Assembly: GCA_030431695.1 (NCBI GenBank)
Contig: JAUIIU010000017.1
Coordinates: 1-44,561 of the forward strand
DNA length: 44,561 bases
From: Bacteroidia bacterium
Lineage (GTDB): Bacteria > Bacteroidota > Bacteroidia > Flavobacteriales > Flavobacteriaceae
Direction: 5' to 3'
The notes under the pieces were generated by a model. It had not been told where the DNA came from. It saw nothing but the letters and a program-made list of their open reading frames with translations, and made no database searches. This document shows positions 15,252-25,355 of this stretch, in pieces. The position numbers were made by a program, and so were the translations under genes. The first letter of the stretch is position 1. Each line of letters opens with the position of its first letter.

Positions 15252-15842
15252 ATGAACAATATCGAAAGTATATGTGTTTTCTGCGGAAGCAGTGAAGGAA
15301 ACGATCCCTTGATCGTAGAATCGGCTGTTGGTCTTGGTAAATCCCTTGCCCAAAAGGAGATCACCCTGGTATACGGTGCGGCCAAGATCGGAATCATGGG
15401 AATAGTAGCCCAGTCGGTTCTGGACCACCACGGCAAAGTATTAGGTATCATCCCCGAATTCCTCAAGAAGAAGGAAGTAGTTCATTTAGGGCTTACCGAT
15501 CTGATCACTACCCAGAATATGCACGACAGGAAACTGAAGATGCAGGAAATGAGCAATGGTTTTATTGCGATGCCGGGCGGAATGGGAACACTGGAAGAAT
15601 TGTTCGAGATCCTTACCTGGTTACAACTCGGGCTGCATTCCAAACCCATCGGCTTGCTGAATGTAAATGGGTTTTACGACGATCTGCTTCAGCTACTGGA
15701 AACCATGGTGAAACGAGGATTTCTATCCATGGAAAACTACGAATTGCTCATGGTGGATTCCGAAGTAAACGGGCTCCTGGAGAAAATGCAACTGTTCAAA
15801 CCACCTCAAATCCCTCACTGGTTGAACGAGGAACGCGCCTAA
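15252..15842 (+). CDS. LOG-family protein (cytokinin riboside 5'-monophosphate phosphoribohydrolase type)
   Basis: This 196-residue Rossmann-like protein is of the LOG (Lonely Guy)/TIGR00730 family. The hallmark motifs are complete: MHDRK at 91-94 and PGGMGTLEE at 108-116, which hold the catalytic arginine and glutamate in characterised members. Characterised members remove ribose 5-phosphate from nucleoside monophosphates, with AMP or cytokinin nucleotides as substrates; the bacterial role is often unclear. Its ATG directly follows the prmC stop with no spacer, so it is the third gene of the GNAT-prmC-LOG unit. A separate aquaporin gene follows after 99 bases. Confidence 0.93.
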   Translation: MNNIESICVFCGSSEGNDPLIVESAVGLGKSLAQKEITLVYGAAKIGIMGIVAQSVLDHHGKVLGIIPEFLKKKEVVHLGLTDLITTQNMHDRKLKMQEMSNGFIAMPGGMGTLEELFEILTWLQLGLHSKPIGLLNVNGFYDDLLQLLETMVKRGFLSMENYELLMVDSEVNGLLEKMQLFKPPQIPHWLNEERA

Positions 15843-15941
15843 GCGTCAATTTATCAACTTTTTATTCCAACTTTTTAACATTTTCAACCTGCTTGAAACA
15901 TTATTGGCTACATTGAACGTATAACCATTAATTCATTCATT

Positions 15942-16643
15942 ATGAGTTCAACAAAAAAGTATTTCGCGGAAGGACTAGGAACCTTCGCGCTCGTGCTCTT
16001 CGGATGTGGTGCTGCGGCAGTTGCCGGTGTAACCCAATCCGGGCCCGACGGATTAGGGCTTTTAGGTATTTCTCTTGCCTTCGGTTTAGCCGTTGCCGTC
16101 ATGGCGTATACCATTGGTCCGATCTCGGGTTGTCACATTAATCCTGCTATTTCGGTAGCCATGCTTGTAGCCGGTAAGCTTTCGGCTAAAGATACGGTGG
16201 GCTACATTATTTCTCAATGCATCGGGGCGATAGCCGCTGCCGGTCTCCTGTATGTGATTCTGTGCGGCGGTGCCGGTTTTGAAATGCCCGAATGGGGTCT
16301 TGGAAGCAATGGCTGGGGTGAAGGTTACCTGGGAGAGTACAATATGACATCGGCCCTTGTGGCGGAATTTGTCTTTACTTTCCTCTTCCTGATGGTCATC
16401 TTCGGAACTACTGCCAAGAATGCATCTCCTGCCATGGCCGGTCTTGCCATTGGTTTGTCGCTGGCCCTGATCCACATGGTAGTGATCCCGATCACGGGAA
16501 CATCGGTTAACCCGGCCAGGAGTTTAGGGCCTGCTTTGTTTGCCGGTGGAATGGCCCTGCAACAGCTGTGGTTATTCATAGTAGCTCCGCTGGCCGGTGG
16601 TATCTTTGCTGCCGTGGTGCGGAAACTGTTCGTTGAAGACTAA
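15942..16643 (+). CDS. Aquaporin (AqpZ-like water channel)
   Basis: This 233-residue integral membrane protein has six helices and two half-helices carrying the NPA motifs at 67-69 (HINPAIS) and 190-192 (TSVNPARS). Arg193 follows the second NPA, and His168 in helix five fits the aromatic/arginine filter of water-selective AqpZ rather than glycerol facilitators; this is judged by eye. The GPxSGxHxNPA pattern is typical. It would move water across the inner membrane. The gene stands alone: 99 bases from the LOG gene, with a strong terminator 17 bases after its stop. Confidence 0.95.
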   Translation: MSSTKKYFAEGLGTFALVLFGCGAAAVAGVTQSGPDGLGLLGISLAFGLAVAVMAYTIGPISGCHINPAISVAMLVAGKLSAKDTVGYIISQCIGAIAAAGLLYVILCGGAGFEMPEWGLGSNGWGEGYLGEYNMTSALVAEFVFTFLFLMVIFGTTAKNASPAMAGLAIGLSLALIHMVVIPITGTSVNPARSLGPALFAGGMALQQLWLFIVAPLAGGIFAAVVRKLFVED

Positions 16644-16659
16644 GTAATATATGATATAA

Positions 16660-18741
<2,082 letters not shown>

Positions 18742-18771
18742 ATCCAATTCAGATGATAACCACTTATGACG

Positions 18772-18779
18772 TATTTTTG
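18772..18779 (+). promoter_or_regulatory. -7 promoter element of the DUF6913-like gene
   Basis: TATTTTTG matches TAnnTTTG and lies 20 bases before the ATG at 18800. It suggests that the DUF6913-like gene and dapA form a unit separate from ligA. No TTG at the usual distance. Confidence 0.42.
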
Positions 18780-18799
18780 TAGGACACGATTTTGGTCTT

Positions 18800-19318
18800 A
18801 TGTTTGAACGAATCAAGAGGCGTTCTTTAAAGAAGCGCATCGACAACAACCTGGAGGAAAGGGACATTTCCAGGATCAATTCCGAAATGAAGACCCTGGG
18901 CTTCCTTGTGGATGAAGGTATGCTGCAGGAACTGGAAACCTTCGATTCCTTTGCGCTGGATTACAAACTTCAGCCGAAGGATGTCAAAGTATTTTCGTTC
19001 CAAGAGGTGAAGAAGAAGCAGCCTTCGTTGAGACATAACCAGGTGAACAATAAGGATTTTACCTGGAAGGGTGAGATACACAACCAGAACGCCATGGAGT
19101 TCCTGGATCGAGAATTTGATGTACTGGTTGGATATTACAGCGGCAAACAGGAATTCCTCGACCTGATGATCTCCAGGAGTAAAGCAGCCTTTAAGGTAGG
19201 GTTTCCGGGTGGTGACGAGCGACTTTTCGACCTTATCATAGCTGTGGATCCTAAAAAGATTGACGATTTCAGAGTAGAACTAAAAAAATACCTGCGGGTA
19301 CTAGGAAAATTAGCATGA
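18800..19318 (+). CDS. Uncharacterised protein, DUF6913-like
   Basis: I can give no function for this 172-residue protein. It has a highly basic N-terminus ([14 protein letters not shown]), no signal peptide or membrane helix, and a central charged region. The C-terminal half is better ordered, with the patterns [18 protein letters not shown] and [21 protein letters not shown] believe it belongs to the Bacteroidota family named DUF6913, but this is from memory of the pattern. It starts 58 bases after ligA behind its own promoter element, and its stop overlaps the dapA start (ATGA). Cotranscription with dapA is likely; a role in lysine synthesis is not shown. Confidence 0.8.
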   Translation: MFERIKRRSLKKRIDNNLEERDISRINSEMKTLGFLVDEGMLQELETFDSFALDYKLQPKDVKVFSFQEVKKKQPSLRHNQVNNKDFTWKGEIHNQNAMEFLDREFDVLVGYYSGKQEFLDLMISRSKAAFKVGFPGGDERLFDLIIAVDPKKIDDFRVELKKYLRVLGKLA

Positions 19319-20199
19319 AAGAATTGATTGGAACAGGAGTAGCCCTGATAACTCCGTTTACGGACGAAAATAAAGTTGACGTAGCAGGATTGCGCAAGGT
19401 GGTCCGCTTTCAGGTTGATAATGGGATCGACTACCTGGTGTTGCTGGGTACTACGGCAGAGAGCGTTACGCTCACCAAAGAGGAAAAACAACTGGTGATC
19501 GATACGGTGGTTGGAGAAAACAACGGCCAATTACCGTTGGTCCTGGGAATTGGGGGTAATAATACACAGGCCGTCATCGACGAGATGAAAACCCGCAACC
19601 TGGATCCGTTCACCGCGATACTTTCGGTGTCGCCTATGTACAACAAACCTACACAGGCAGGGATCTACGCACATTTTTCAGCAATTGCGAAAACATGTCC
19701 AAAACCGATCATCCTATACAATGTTCCCGGACGCACAGCCAGCAATATGCTGCCGGAAACTGTTGCACGTCTTGCCCGTGAGTACGATAACATCGTTGCG
19801 ATCAAAGAGGCTGCAGGAGATATGGTGCAGGCGATGCGAATGATCTCGCAAACTCCTGAAGATTTCCTGGTGATCTCCGGAGATGATATGCTCACGCTGC
19901 CTACCATCCTGGCGGGTGGTGCAGGAGTGATATCGGTGATCGGGGAAGGATTTCCTTCGGAATTCTCCGAAATGGTGCGATTAGGACTGAGTGGTAAAGT
20001 AACCGAAGCTTATCAACTACATTATCGGGTGGCACCCTGTATCGACCATATCTTTGCCGAAGGTAACCCGGCAGGGATTAAGGTAGTCCTTGAAGCACGT
20101 GGGTTGTGTGGTTGTGCAGTAAGGCTCCCACTAGTTAGCGCAAGTGATTCGTTGCGAGAGCGAATAGTTGAATTCGTGGCCCGTTTTCCAAAGGAATAA
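19315..20199 (+). CDS. dapA: 4-hydroxy-tetrahydrodipicolinate synthase
   Basis: This 294-residue TIM-barrel protein condenses pyruvate with aspartate semialdehyde, the first committed step of the lysine/diaminopimelate branch. The Schiff-base lysine is Lys164 in VAIKEAAGD. The proton-relay residues are Thr46-Thr47 in LLGTTAES and Tyr135 in LYNVPGRTA. Length and N-terminus ([10 protein letters not shown]) are normal. Its ATG overlaps the stop of the DUF6913-like gene. It feeds the same pathway as dapF at 3364. About 108 bases separate it from bamD, with only a weak hairpin (CGCTATTTTAGCG near 20249) and no T-run, so termination here is uncertain. Confidence 0.96.
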   Translation: MKELIGTGVALITPFTDENKVDVAGLRKVVRFQVDNGIDYLVLLGTTAESVTLTKEEKQLVIDTVVGENNGQLPLVLGIGGNNTQAVIDEMKTRNLDPFTAILSVSPMYNKPTQAGIYAHFSAIAKTCPKPIILYNVPGRTASNMLPETVARLAREYDNIVAIKEAAGDMVQAMRMISQTPEDFLVISGDDMLTLPTILAGGAGVISVIGEGFPSEFSEMVRLGLSGKVTEAYQLHYRVAPCIDHIFAEGNPAGIKVVLEARGLCGCAVRLPLVSASDSLRERIVEFVARFPKE

Positions 20200-20274
20200 G
20201 GCTAATTGTTAATTGTATCCGAAAGCCTATTGAAGATCACCGGCTACACGCTATTTTAGCGGAATATAAAGTTT

Positions 20275-20303
20275 TTGTAATCTCCTTTAATTCACTATTT
20301 TTG
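20275..20303 (+). promoter_or_regulatory. bamD operon promoter
   Basis: TTG (20275-20277), an 18-base spacer and TATTTTTG (20296-20303) form the most complete Bacteroidota promoter in the window. It ends four bases before the bamD ATG, so the transcript would start at or very near the start codon. Confidence 0.62.
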
Positions 20304-20307
20304 CACG

Positions 20308-21129
20308 ATGTTTTATAAAATGATCAGAATTAGTCTTTTAGGCCTTGTTTTAGCGGTGTTGCTGGGCAGTTGCAGCCAATACCAACTCGTGCTTAAGGGT
20401 GACGATGCCAACAGGAAATACGTGATGGCGGATTCGCTTTACAAGGTAGGGAAATACAAGAAGGCGCTGAAACTGATGGAACAAGTGGTGCCGGTATACC
20501 GTGGGAAGCCCCAGGCTGAGAAGCTGATGTTCATGTATGCGAACACATTTTATAAACTTGAAGATTTTTACCTGGCGGGTTACCAGTTTGAACGCTTTGA
20601 AACCTCTTATCCAAATAGCGACAGCCTGGAAGTAGCCGCTTATAGATCGGCAAAGAGTTACTACGAATTGTCCCCGAGGTATTCCCTGGATCAGAAGGAC
20701 ACGGATAAGGCGCTGGAGCGACTTCAGAATTATATAGATAAATACCCGAACTCACCGTATCGGTCTGAGGCGAACAGCCTTGTACAGGAATTACGCAGGA
20801 AACTGGAGAAAAAGGATTTCGAGGTAGCGCAACAATACCTTAATATCGAGGATTACAAGGCTGCGATAGAGGCTTTCGACAATTTCATCCTGGATCATCC
20901 GGGAGCTTCCCTGAGAAAGGAAGCATTCTTTGGCAGGTTTGAAGCTGCCTATAAACTCGCGATCAACAGTTTGCCATCATTGGTCGAGGAACGATTGATA
21001 ACGGCAAAAGGATATTACAATAGTTATAACAAATATTACGAGGACAGTGAATTGACGGAGGACGCCAGGGAGATCATGGCAGATATCGATGAGCGATTGT
21101 CTTCGGAAAAAGAACCCACAAGCAAATAA
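20308..21129 (+). CDS. bamD: Outer membrane assembly lipoprotein BamD
   Basis: This 273-residue lipoprotein has a signal sequence ending in LLGSC, giving Cys22 as the lipidation site. Tetratricopeptide-type repeats follow (YKVGKYKKALKLMEQV, then YKLEDFYLAGYQFERF, then YLNIEDYKAAIEAFDNF), with the BamD-typical FETSYPNSDSLEVAAYRSAKSYY. It is part of the BAM complex that inserts beta-barrel proteins in the outer membrane. The alternative ATG at 20320 would place the signal slightly later; 20308 fits the promoter spacing. It heads a five-gene set (bamD, omega, coaBC, DUF4835, with recN behind). Confidence 0.94.
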   Translation: MFYKMIRISLLGLVLAVLLGSCSQYQLVLKGDDANRKYVMADSLYKVGKYKKALKLMEQVVPVYRGKPQAEKLMFMYANTFYKLEDFYLAGYQFERFETSYPNSDSLEVAAYRSAKSYYELSPRYSLDQKDTDKALERLQNYIDKYPNSPYRSEANSLVQELRRKLEKKDFEVAQQYLNIEDYKAAIEAFDNFILDHPGASLRKEAFFGRFEAAYKLAINSLPSLVEERLITAKGYYNSYNKYYEDSELTEDAREIMADIDERLSSEKEPTSK

Positions 21130-21136
21130 CCGTATT

Positions 21137-21472
21137 ATGAGTGATATTAAGAATTCAGATGCGCCTATCAATACCAAGACCATTGACAGGAACCGAATCG
21201 ACGAACCTACGGAGAATATCTACGAGGCGATCTCGATCATAGCCAAAAGAGCTAACCAGATCAATTCCGATATCAAGAAAGAACTTCTTGAGAAACTGGA
21301 TGAATTTGCTACTTACAACGACAGCCTTGAAGAGATCTTTGAGAACAAGGAGCAGATCGAAGTGTCCAAATTCTATGAAAAACTACCTAAGCCTCATGCC
21401 CTGGCAATCCAGGAATGGCTGGAAGACAAGATCTACTACAGAAATACCAAGGACGAAGAAATAGAAGAATAG
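21137..21472 (+). CDS. rpoZ: DNA-directed RNA polymerase omega subunit, Bacteroidota type
   Basis: This 111-residue protein starts at ATG 21137, seven bases after bamD. The frame is open back to 21089, but that stretch overlaps bamD and has no family match. Residues around NIYEAISIIAKRANQINSDIKKEL match the omega/Rpb6 core (YEAI.I.AKRA.QIN), followed by a Bacteroidota-type acidic C-terminal region. Omega aids polymerase assembly and stability. Similarity to proteobacterial RpoZ is low, so the assignment rests on this short core plus the bamD-omega-coaBC gene order that I recall from other flavobacteria. It ends three bases before coaBC. Confidence 0.82.
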   Translation: MSDIKNSDAPINTKTIDRNRIDEPTENIYEAISIIAKRANQINSDIKKELLEKLDEFATYNDSLEEIFENKEQIEVSKFYEKLPKPHALAIQEWLEDKIYYRNTKDEEIEE

Positions 21473-21475
21473 TCT

Positions 21476-22687
21476 ATGTCTGTATTGAGCGGTAAGAATA
21501 TATTGCTCGGTGTCACAGCCGGGATTGCCGCTTATAAATCGGCTTTTCTCGTTCGACTGCTCTTAAAGGAAGGTGCCAATGTAAAGGTGGTGATGACGCC
21601 GGCGTCCAAGGAGTTTGTCACGCCGCTCACTTTATCGACACTCTCCAAGAACGAGGTTTTTTCTTCATTCACAAACGAAGAAGATGATAACGCCCAATGG
21701 AACAACCACGTGGAGTTGGCCCTTTGGGCAGATTTGTTTGTGATCGCCCCGGCCACTGCCAATACCTTATCCAAGATGGCGAACGGTACCTGCGACAACC
21801 TGTTGCTGGCCGTGTATCTTTCGGCCAAGTGCCCGGTGTATTATGCCCCGGCCATGGACCTGGATATGTATAAACACCCTACTACCACTACCAGTTTTGA
21901 AAAGCTTGATTCCTTCGGAAATAAACGTATCGATGCAATGCATGGAGAGCTTGCGAGCGGGCTGGTAGGCAAGGGAAGGATGGCCGAACCCGAGGACATT
22001 GTGGATTTTATCTCAAGGGACCTGGAACAAGGATTACCACTCCGGGGAAAGCGTGTGATGATCACTGCCGGACCAACCTTCGAGGCGATAGATCCCGTGC
22101 GGTTCATCGGGAACCACTCTTCCGGAAAAATGGGCTATGCCATAGCCGATTGTGCGGCTTCCCTGGGCGCTGAGGTCACCTTGATCTCGGGGCCGGTGAG
22201 TCTGTCGATAGGCAATGATTCGGTGAAGGTTGTTTCGGTTACTTCGGCAGAAGAGATGTACCAGGCAGCCCACAGGTATTTTGATGAGTCGGATATTGCT
22301 ATTCTCAGCGCGGCAGTGGCGGATTATCGCCCGGCTGAGGTCGCTTCAGAAAAAATAAAGAAAAAGGATAGTGAACTTCACCTGAAATTGGAGAAGACAA
22401 GAGATATCCTCGCTTCTCTGGGGGCAAAGAAGGACAAGCAATACCTTGTTGGGTTCGCACTGGAAACTCAAAATGAACTGGAAAACGCAAAAACGAAACT
22501 CAAAAAAAAGAATTTAGATTTAATTGTGTTAAATTCGCTGAGGGACAAAGGGGCCGGTTTCAAAGGCGATACGAATAAGGTCACTCTTATTAACAAGGAC
22601 AATAAAACGCTTCCTTTTGAAGTTAAACCAAAAACGGAAGTTGCCAGGGATATACTGGCATATATTATAGATGAGATCGATGAATAG
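21476..22687 (+). CDS. coaBC: Bifunctional phosphopantothenoylcysteine decarboxylase/phosphopantothenate-cysteine ligase CoaBC (Dfp)
   Basis: This 403-residue protein catalyses two consecutive steps of coenzyme A synthesis. The N-terminal FMN-binding CoaC half (about 1-180) has GVTAGIAAYK and the catalytic-type His78 (NNHVELALWAD). The CoaB half (about 190-400) has ITAGPTFEAIDPVRFIGNHSSGKMG and SEKIKKK. Two CoaC positions differ from E. coli Dfp: the PAMN motif reads PAMD (Asp128, for Asn125), and the flap ACG reads ASG (Ser161, for Cys158). I suspect a lineage variant rather than a dead enzyme, since the rest is intact. The gene sits between omega and DUF4835; its last bases overlap the next start. 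Confidence 0.95.
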   Translation: MSVLSGKNILLGVTAGIAAYKSAFLVRLLLKEGANVKVVMTPASKEFVTPLTLSTLSKNEVFSSFTNEEDDNAQWNNHVELALWADLFVIAPATANTLSKMANGTCDNLLLAVYLSAKCPVYYAPAMDLDMYKHPTTTTSFEKLDSFGNKRIDAMHGELASGLVGKGRMAEPEDIVDFISRDLEQGLPLRGKRVMITAGPTFEAIDPVRFIGNHSSGKMGYAIADCAASLGAEVTLISGPVSLSIGNDSVKVVSVTSAEEMYQAAHRYFDESDIAILSAAVADYRPAEVASEKIKKKDSELHLKLEKTRDILASLGAKKDKQYLVGFALETQNELENAKTKLKKKNLDLIVLNSLRDKGAGFKGDTNKVTLINKDNKTLPFEVKPKTEVARDILAYIIDEIDE

Positions 22688-23570
22688 AATACTACTTGCA
22701 CTCCTGCTGATACTGAGCGGTGGAATACTAAAAGGACAGGAACTCAATTGTACGGTTACCATTGATGCTGAACAGACCGGTCAACCAAATTTACAGGTAT
22801 TCAGGACCCTTGAAGGGCAATTGACAGAATACATCAGCAACACCAAATGGACCAACAGGGTTTACAAGGTGCAGGAGCGAATCGATTGCAACTTTACCCT
22901 TGTGATCACCAGCTTCGAATCGGATTACTTCACGGCCTCGCTACAAGTTCAGGCATCACGTCCGGTTTTCAATTCAACCTACGACAGCCCGATCTATAAC
23001 TATAACGACCGCCAGTGCAACTTTGAGTATATCGAATTCCAGCCACTGGTGTTCAATATTAACAATTTCGACTCCAACCTTATGTCGGTTCTCGCATTCC
23101 ACGTCTATACCATCATCGGCCTGGATTCTGACTCTTATGAGCTGAATGGCGGACAGGAATACTTTGATATCGCCAAGCAGATAGTCAATACCGCAGCCGG
23201 GAGTAATTATGCAGGCTGGAAGGCAACAGACGGGACTCAGTCCAGGTTCCGTTACAACGACGCCCTGATCTCCAATGTTTACAAGGAATTTCACGATGCC
23301 ATGTACGAATACCATCGGGAAGGCCTTGACCTCATGAGCGAGCAGCCCAAAATGGCCAAGCAAAATATCATCAAATCGATCGCTACCCTGAAGAATATCA
23401 ACGACAGGAGGCCGAATTCCTATCTGCTTCGGACATTCTTCGATGCCAAAAGTGATGAGATAAAAGATATTTTCAGCGGTGGGCCCAGCGTCGAGATCAC
23501 TCGGCTTATGGAGAATCTCAACCGTATGGCACCGACAAAGCGCTCTGCCTGGAGTGAGATCAGGTTTTAA
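22680..23570 (+). CDS. DUF4835 family secreted protein
   Basis: This protein has 296 residues from ATG 22680 (an in-frame ATG at 22671 is less likely, since MNRILLALLLILSGG makes a clean signal peptide). Cleavage is expected after LKGQ. The mature protein begins ELNCTVTI, and the family pattern continues with TLEGQLTEYISNTKWT. Known members are conserved in Bacteroidota next to coaBC and recN; no biochemical role is established to my knowledge. Being exported and in a unit with bamD, it may act in the periplasm or at the outer membrane, which is inference. It overlaps the end of coaBC by eight bases. Confidence 0.9.
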   Translation: MNRILLALLLILSGGILKGQELNCTVTIDAEQTGQPNLQVFRTLEGQLTEYISNTKWTNRVYKVQERIDCNFTLVITSFESDYFTASLQVQASRPVFNSTYDSPIYNYNDRQCNFEYIEFQPLVFNINNFDSNLMSVLAFHVYTIIGLDSDSYELNGGQEYFDIAKQIVNTAAGSNYAGWKATDGTQSRFRYNDALISNVYKEFHDAMYEYHREGLDLMSEQPKMAKQNIIKSIATLKNINDRRPNSYLLRTFFDAKSDEIKDIFSGGPSVEITRLMENLNRMAPTKRSAWSEIRF

Positions 23571-23582
23571 CAATATCCCTGG

Positions 23583-23613
23583 TTGTTAGCTAAGTTTTTT
23601 CCTCGTATTTTTA
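23583..23613 (+). promoter_or_regulatory. Candidate promoter of recN
   Basis: TTG (23583-23585), a 20-base spacer and TATTTTTA (23606-23613, five of six consensus bases) lie 41 bases before the recN GTG. It would let recN be expressed apart from the bamD operon. Confidence 0.42.
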
Positions 23614-23654
23614 ACGAATTAAGCGCGCTATAAAACTGCGCTTTCCCTCAATTT

Positions 23655-25307
23655 GTGATCACACATTTAGCAATAAGGAATTATGCCCTGATAGAGGATA
23701 TCAGGGTCGATTTCGATTCGGGGCTCACCATTATTACCGGGGAGACCGGTGCGGGCAAGTCCATTCTGCTTGGGGCATTGTCGCTATTGCTGGGTAAGAG
23801 AGCCGATATGAGCAGTGTGAAGGATCCTTCCAGCAAGTGTATCATCGAAGGGGAGTTCAGTATTGCAGATTATGGTTTTCGTGAATTCTTTTCTGAAAAC
23901 GACCTGGATTACGAACCAAATACAATAATAAGGAGGGAGATACTTCCGGGAGGCAAATCTAGAGCTTTTGTCAACGACACTCCGGTTAACCTGGCACAAT
24001 TGCAATCACTGGCCTTACGCCTGGTTGATGTTCACAGTCAGCACGAAACCCTGGTCCTTTCTTCCGAAGTATTCCAACTTGAAGTGCTGGACGCTCTGGC
24101 GGGAAACAGCCCGATACTGGAATCTTACAAGCAGTTTCACAAGGAATTTCAAAGGGCCACAGCCCAGCTTGAAGTTCTGGAATCGGAGAAGGAAGCGGCT
24201 ATCAAGGAACTCGACTACAACGAATTTCTCTACCGGGAACTAGTCGAGGCGCAACTCGATGGTGTAGATCTCAGGGAGCTCGAGGAGACCTATGAAACCT
24301 TGAACAACATTGAAGTGATACAGGAATCCGTTGCTACGGCGATCGGTTATTTAAGTGATGAGCCTATGGGTTCCTTAGAGACTGCGAAGCAGGCTAGGAT
24401 GGTGCTTGGCAAAGTTCGTGGATTCTCTTCTGAACTGGAGGAGCACTGGGAGCGGATTAACAGCAATATTATTGAACTTGAAGATCTTTTGGAGAGCCTT
24501 CATAGCAGCCTGGAAAAAGTTGAAGCCGACCCGGAGCGCCTCGGGCAGGTAGATGAGAAGCTGAGACTCATTCATAAGCTTCAGCAGAAACATTCGGCAG
24601 AAGGAGTAGAGGAGTTGATCGAACTTCGGAAAGAACTGGAAACCAAGATCGTCGCCACCGAACACCTGGACGAGGATATCGCTAAACTGAAAGGTGAAGT
24701 GGAAGAAGCTCGTTTGAAAGCCATTGACTGGGCTCGGAAGTTACACGATAAGCGTAAAGCGGCTGCCCCGGAGCTCAAAGAGAAACTCGAGAACATTTTA
24801 GCCGAGCTGGGCCTGCCGAACGCCCGCTTCAGCTTCGAGCTTGAACTTGGGGAACAGTTCAGGGAGACAGGTATGGATCGACTGGAATTGTTGTTCACCG
24901 CCAATAAAGGTCACGACTTCGGACCGTTGAAGAAGGTTGCATCCGGGGGAGAATTGAGCAGGATCATGCTGGCCGTAAAGGCGGTACTTGCAAAATACAA
25001 GCGTTTGCCCACCATTATATTCGATGAGATCGATACGGGCGTGTCCGGTGAGATTGCAAACAAGATGGCGGTGATCATGGGAGGTATGAGCAAAGGAATG
25101 CAACTCATCAGTATTACACATTTACCGCAGATAGCGGCCAAAGGAGACAGGCATATCAAGGTGTATAAGGAAGATTCCGAAGCGGTTACCGTTACGCGCC
25201 TGGTGGAACTGGGTCCTGACGAACGCATCGTGGAGATCGCTAAAATGATAGGGGGGAAAAAGGTCACGGAAGCGGCCCTTGCCAACGCCAGGGAATTGTT
25301 GAATTAA
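23655..25307 (+). CDS. recN: DNA repair protein RecN
   Basis: This 550-residue SMC-like ATPase acts in double-strand break repair. Walker A is GETGAGKSI near residues 30-38. The QxxLVDVHSQHE region follows at about 115-128, then a long coiled coil (about 160-370). The C-terminal ABC signature is LSRIMLAVKAVL, and Walker B is TIIFDEIDTGVSG. The start is a GTG at 23655; the next residues (ITHLAIRNYALIEDI) are the standard RecN N-terminus, so an ATG further in would truncate the ATPase. It is 84 bases downstream of DUF4835 with a candidate promoter in between. fabI follows after 48 bases. Confidence 0.96.
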   Translation: MITHLAIRNYALIEDIRVDFDSGLTIITGETGAGKSILLGALSLLLGKRADMSSVKDPSSKCIIEGEFSIADYGFREFFSENDLDYEPNTIIRREILPGGKSRAFVNDTPVNLAQLQSLALRLVDVHSQHETLVLSSEVFQLEVLDALAGNSPILESYKQFHKEFQRATAQLEVLESEKEAAIKELDYNEFLYRELVEAQLDGVDLRELEETYETLNNIEVIQESVATAIGYLSDEPMGSLETAKQARMVLGKVRGFSSELEEHWERINSNIIELEDLLESLHSSLEKVEADPERLGQVDEKLRLIHKLQQKHSAEGVEELIELRKELETKIVATEHLDEDIAKLKGEVEEARLKAIDWARKLHDKRKAAAPELKEKLENILAELGLPNARFSFELELGEQFRETGMDRLELLFTANKGHDFGPLKKVASGGELSRIMLAVKAVLAKYKRLPTIIFDEIDTGVSGEIANKMAVIMGGMSKGMQLISITHLPQIAAKGDRHIKVYKEDSEAVTVTRLVELGPDERIVEIAKMIGGKKVTEAALANARELLN

Positions 25308-25310
25308 ACG

Positions 25311-25318
25311 TATCTTTG
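25311..25318 (+). promoter_or_regulatory. -7 promoter element of fabI
   Basis: TATCTTTG matches TAnnTTTG, begins three bases after the recN stop codon and lies 37 bases before the fabI ATG. No TTG at the usual -33 spacing. Confidence 0.45.
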
Positions 25319-25355
25319 CCTTTCAGAACAACCATTAAATTTCAATACGAAGCAG

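Noticed and set aside
14928-15431. Minus-strand open frame of 167 codons over prmC and the LOG gene
   Set aside because: It spans two well-supported genes on the opposite strand and shows no motif.
20247-20260. Hairpin CGCTATTTTAGCG after dapA as a terminator
   Set aside because: The stem has only five pairs and no T-run follows.
22974-23573. Minus-strand open frame of 199 codons opposite DUF4835
   Set aside because: The plus-strand frame has a signal peptide and family patterns; the minus-strand frame has neither.
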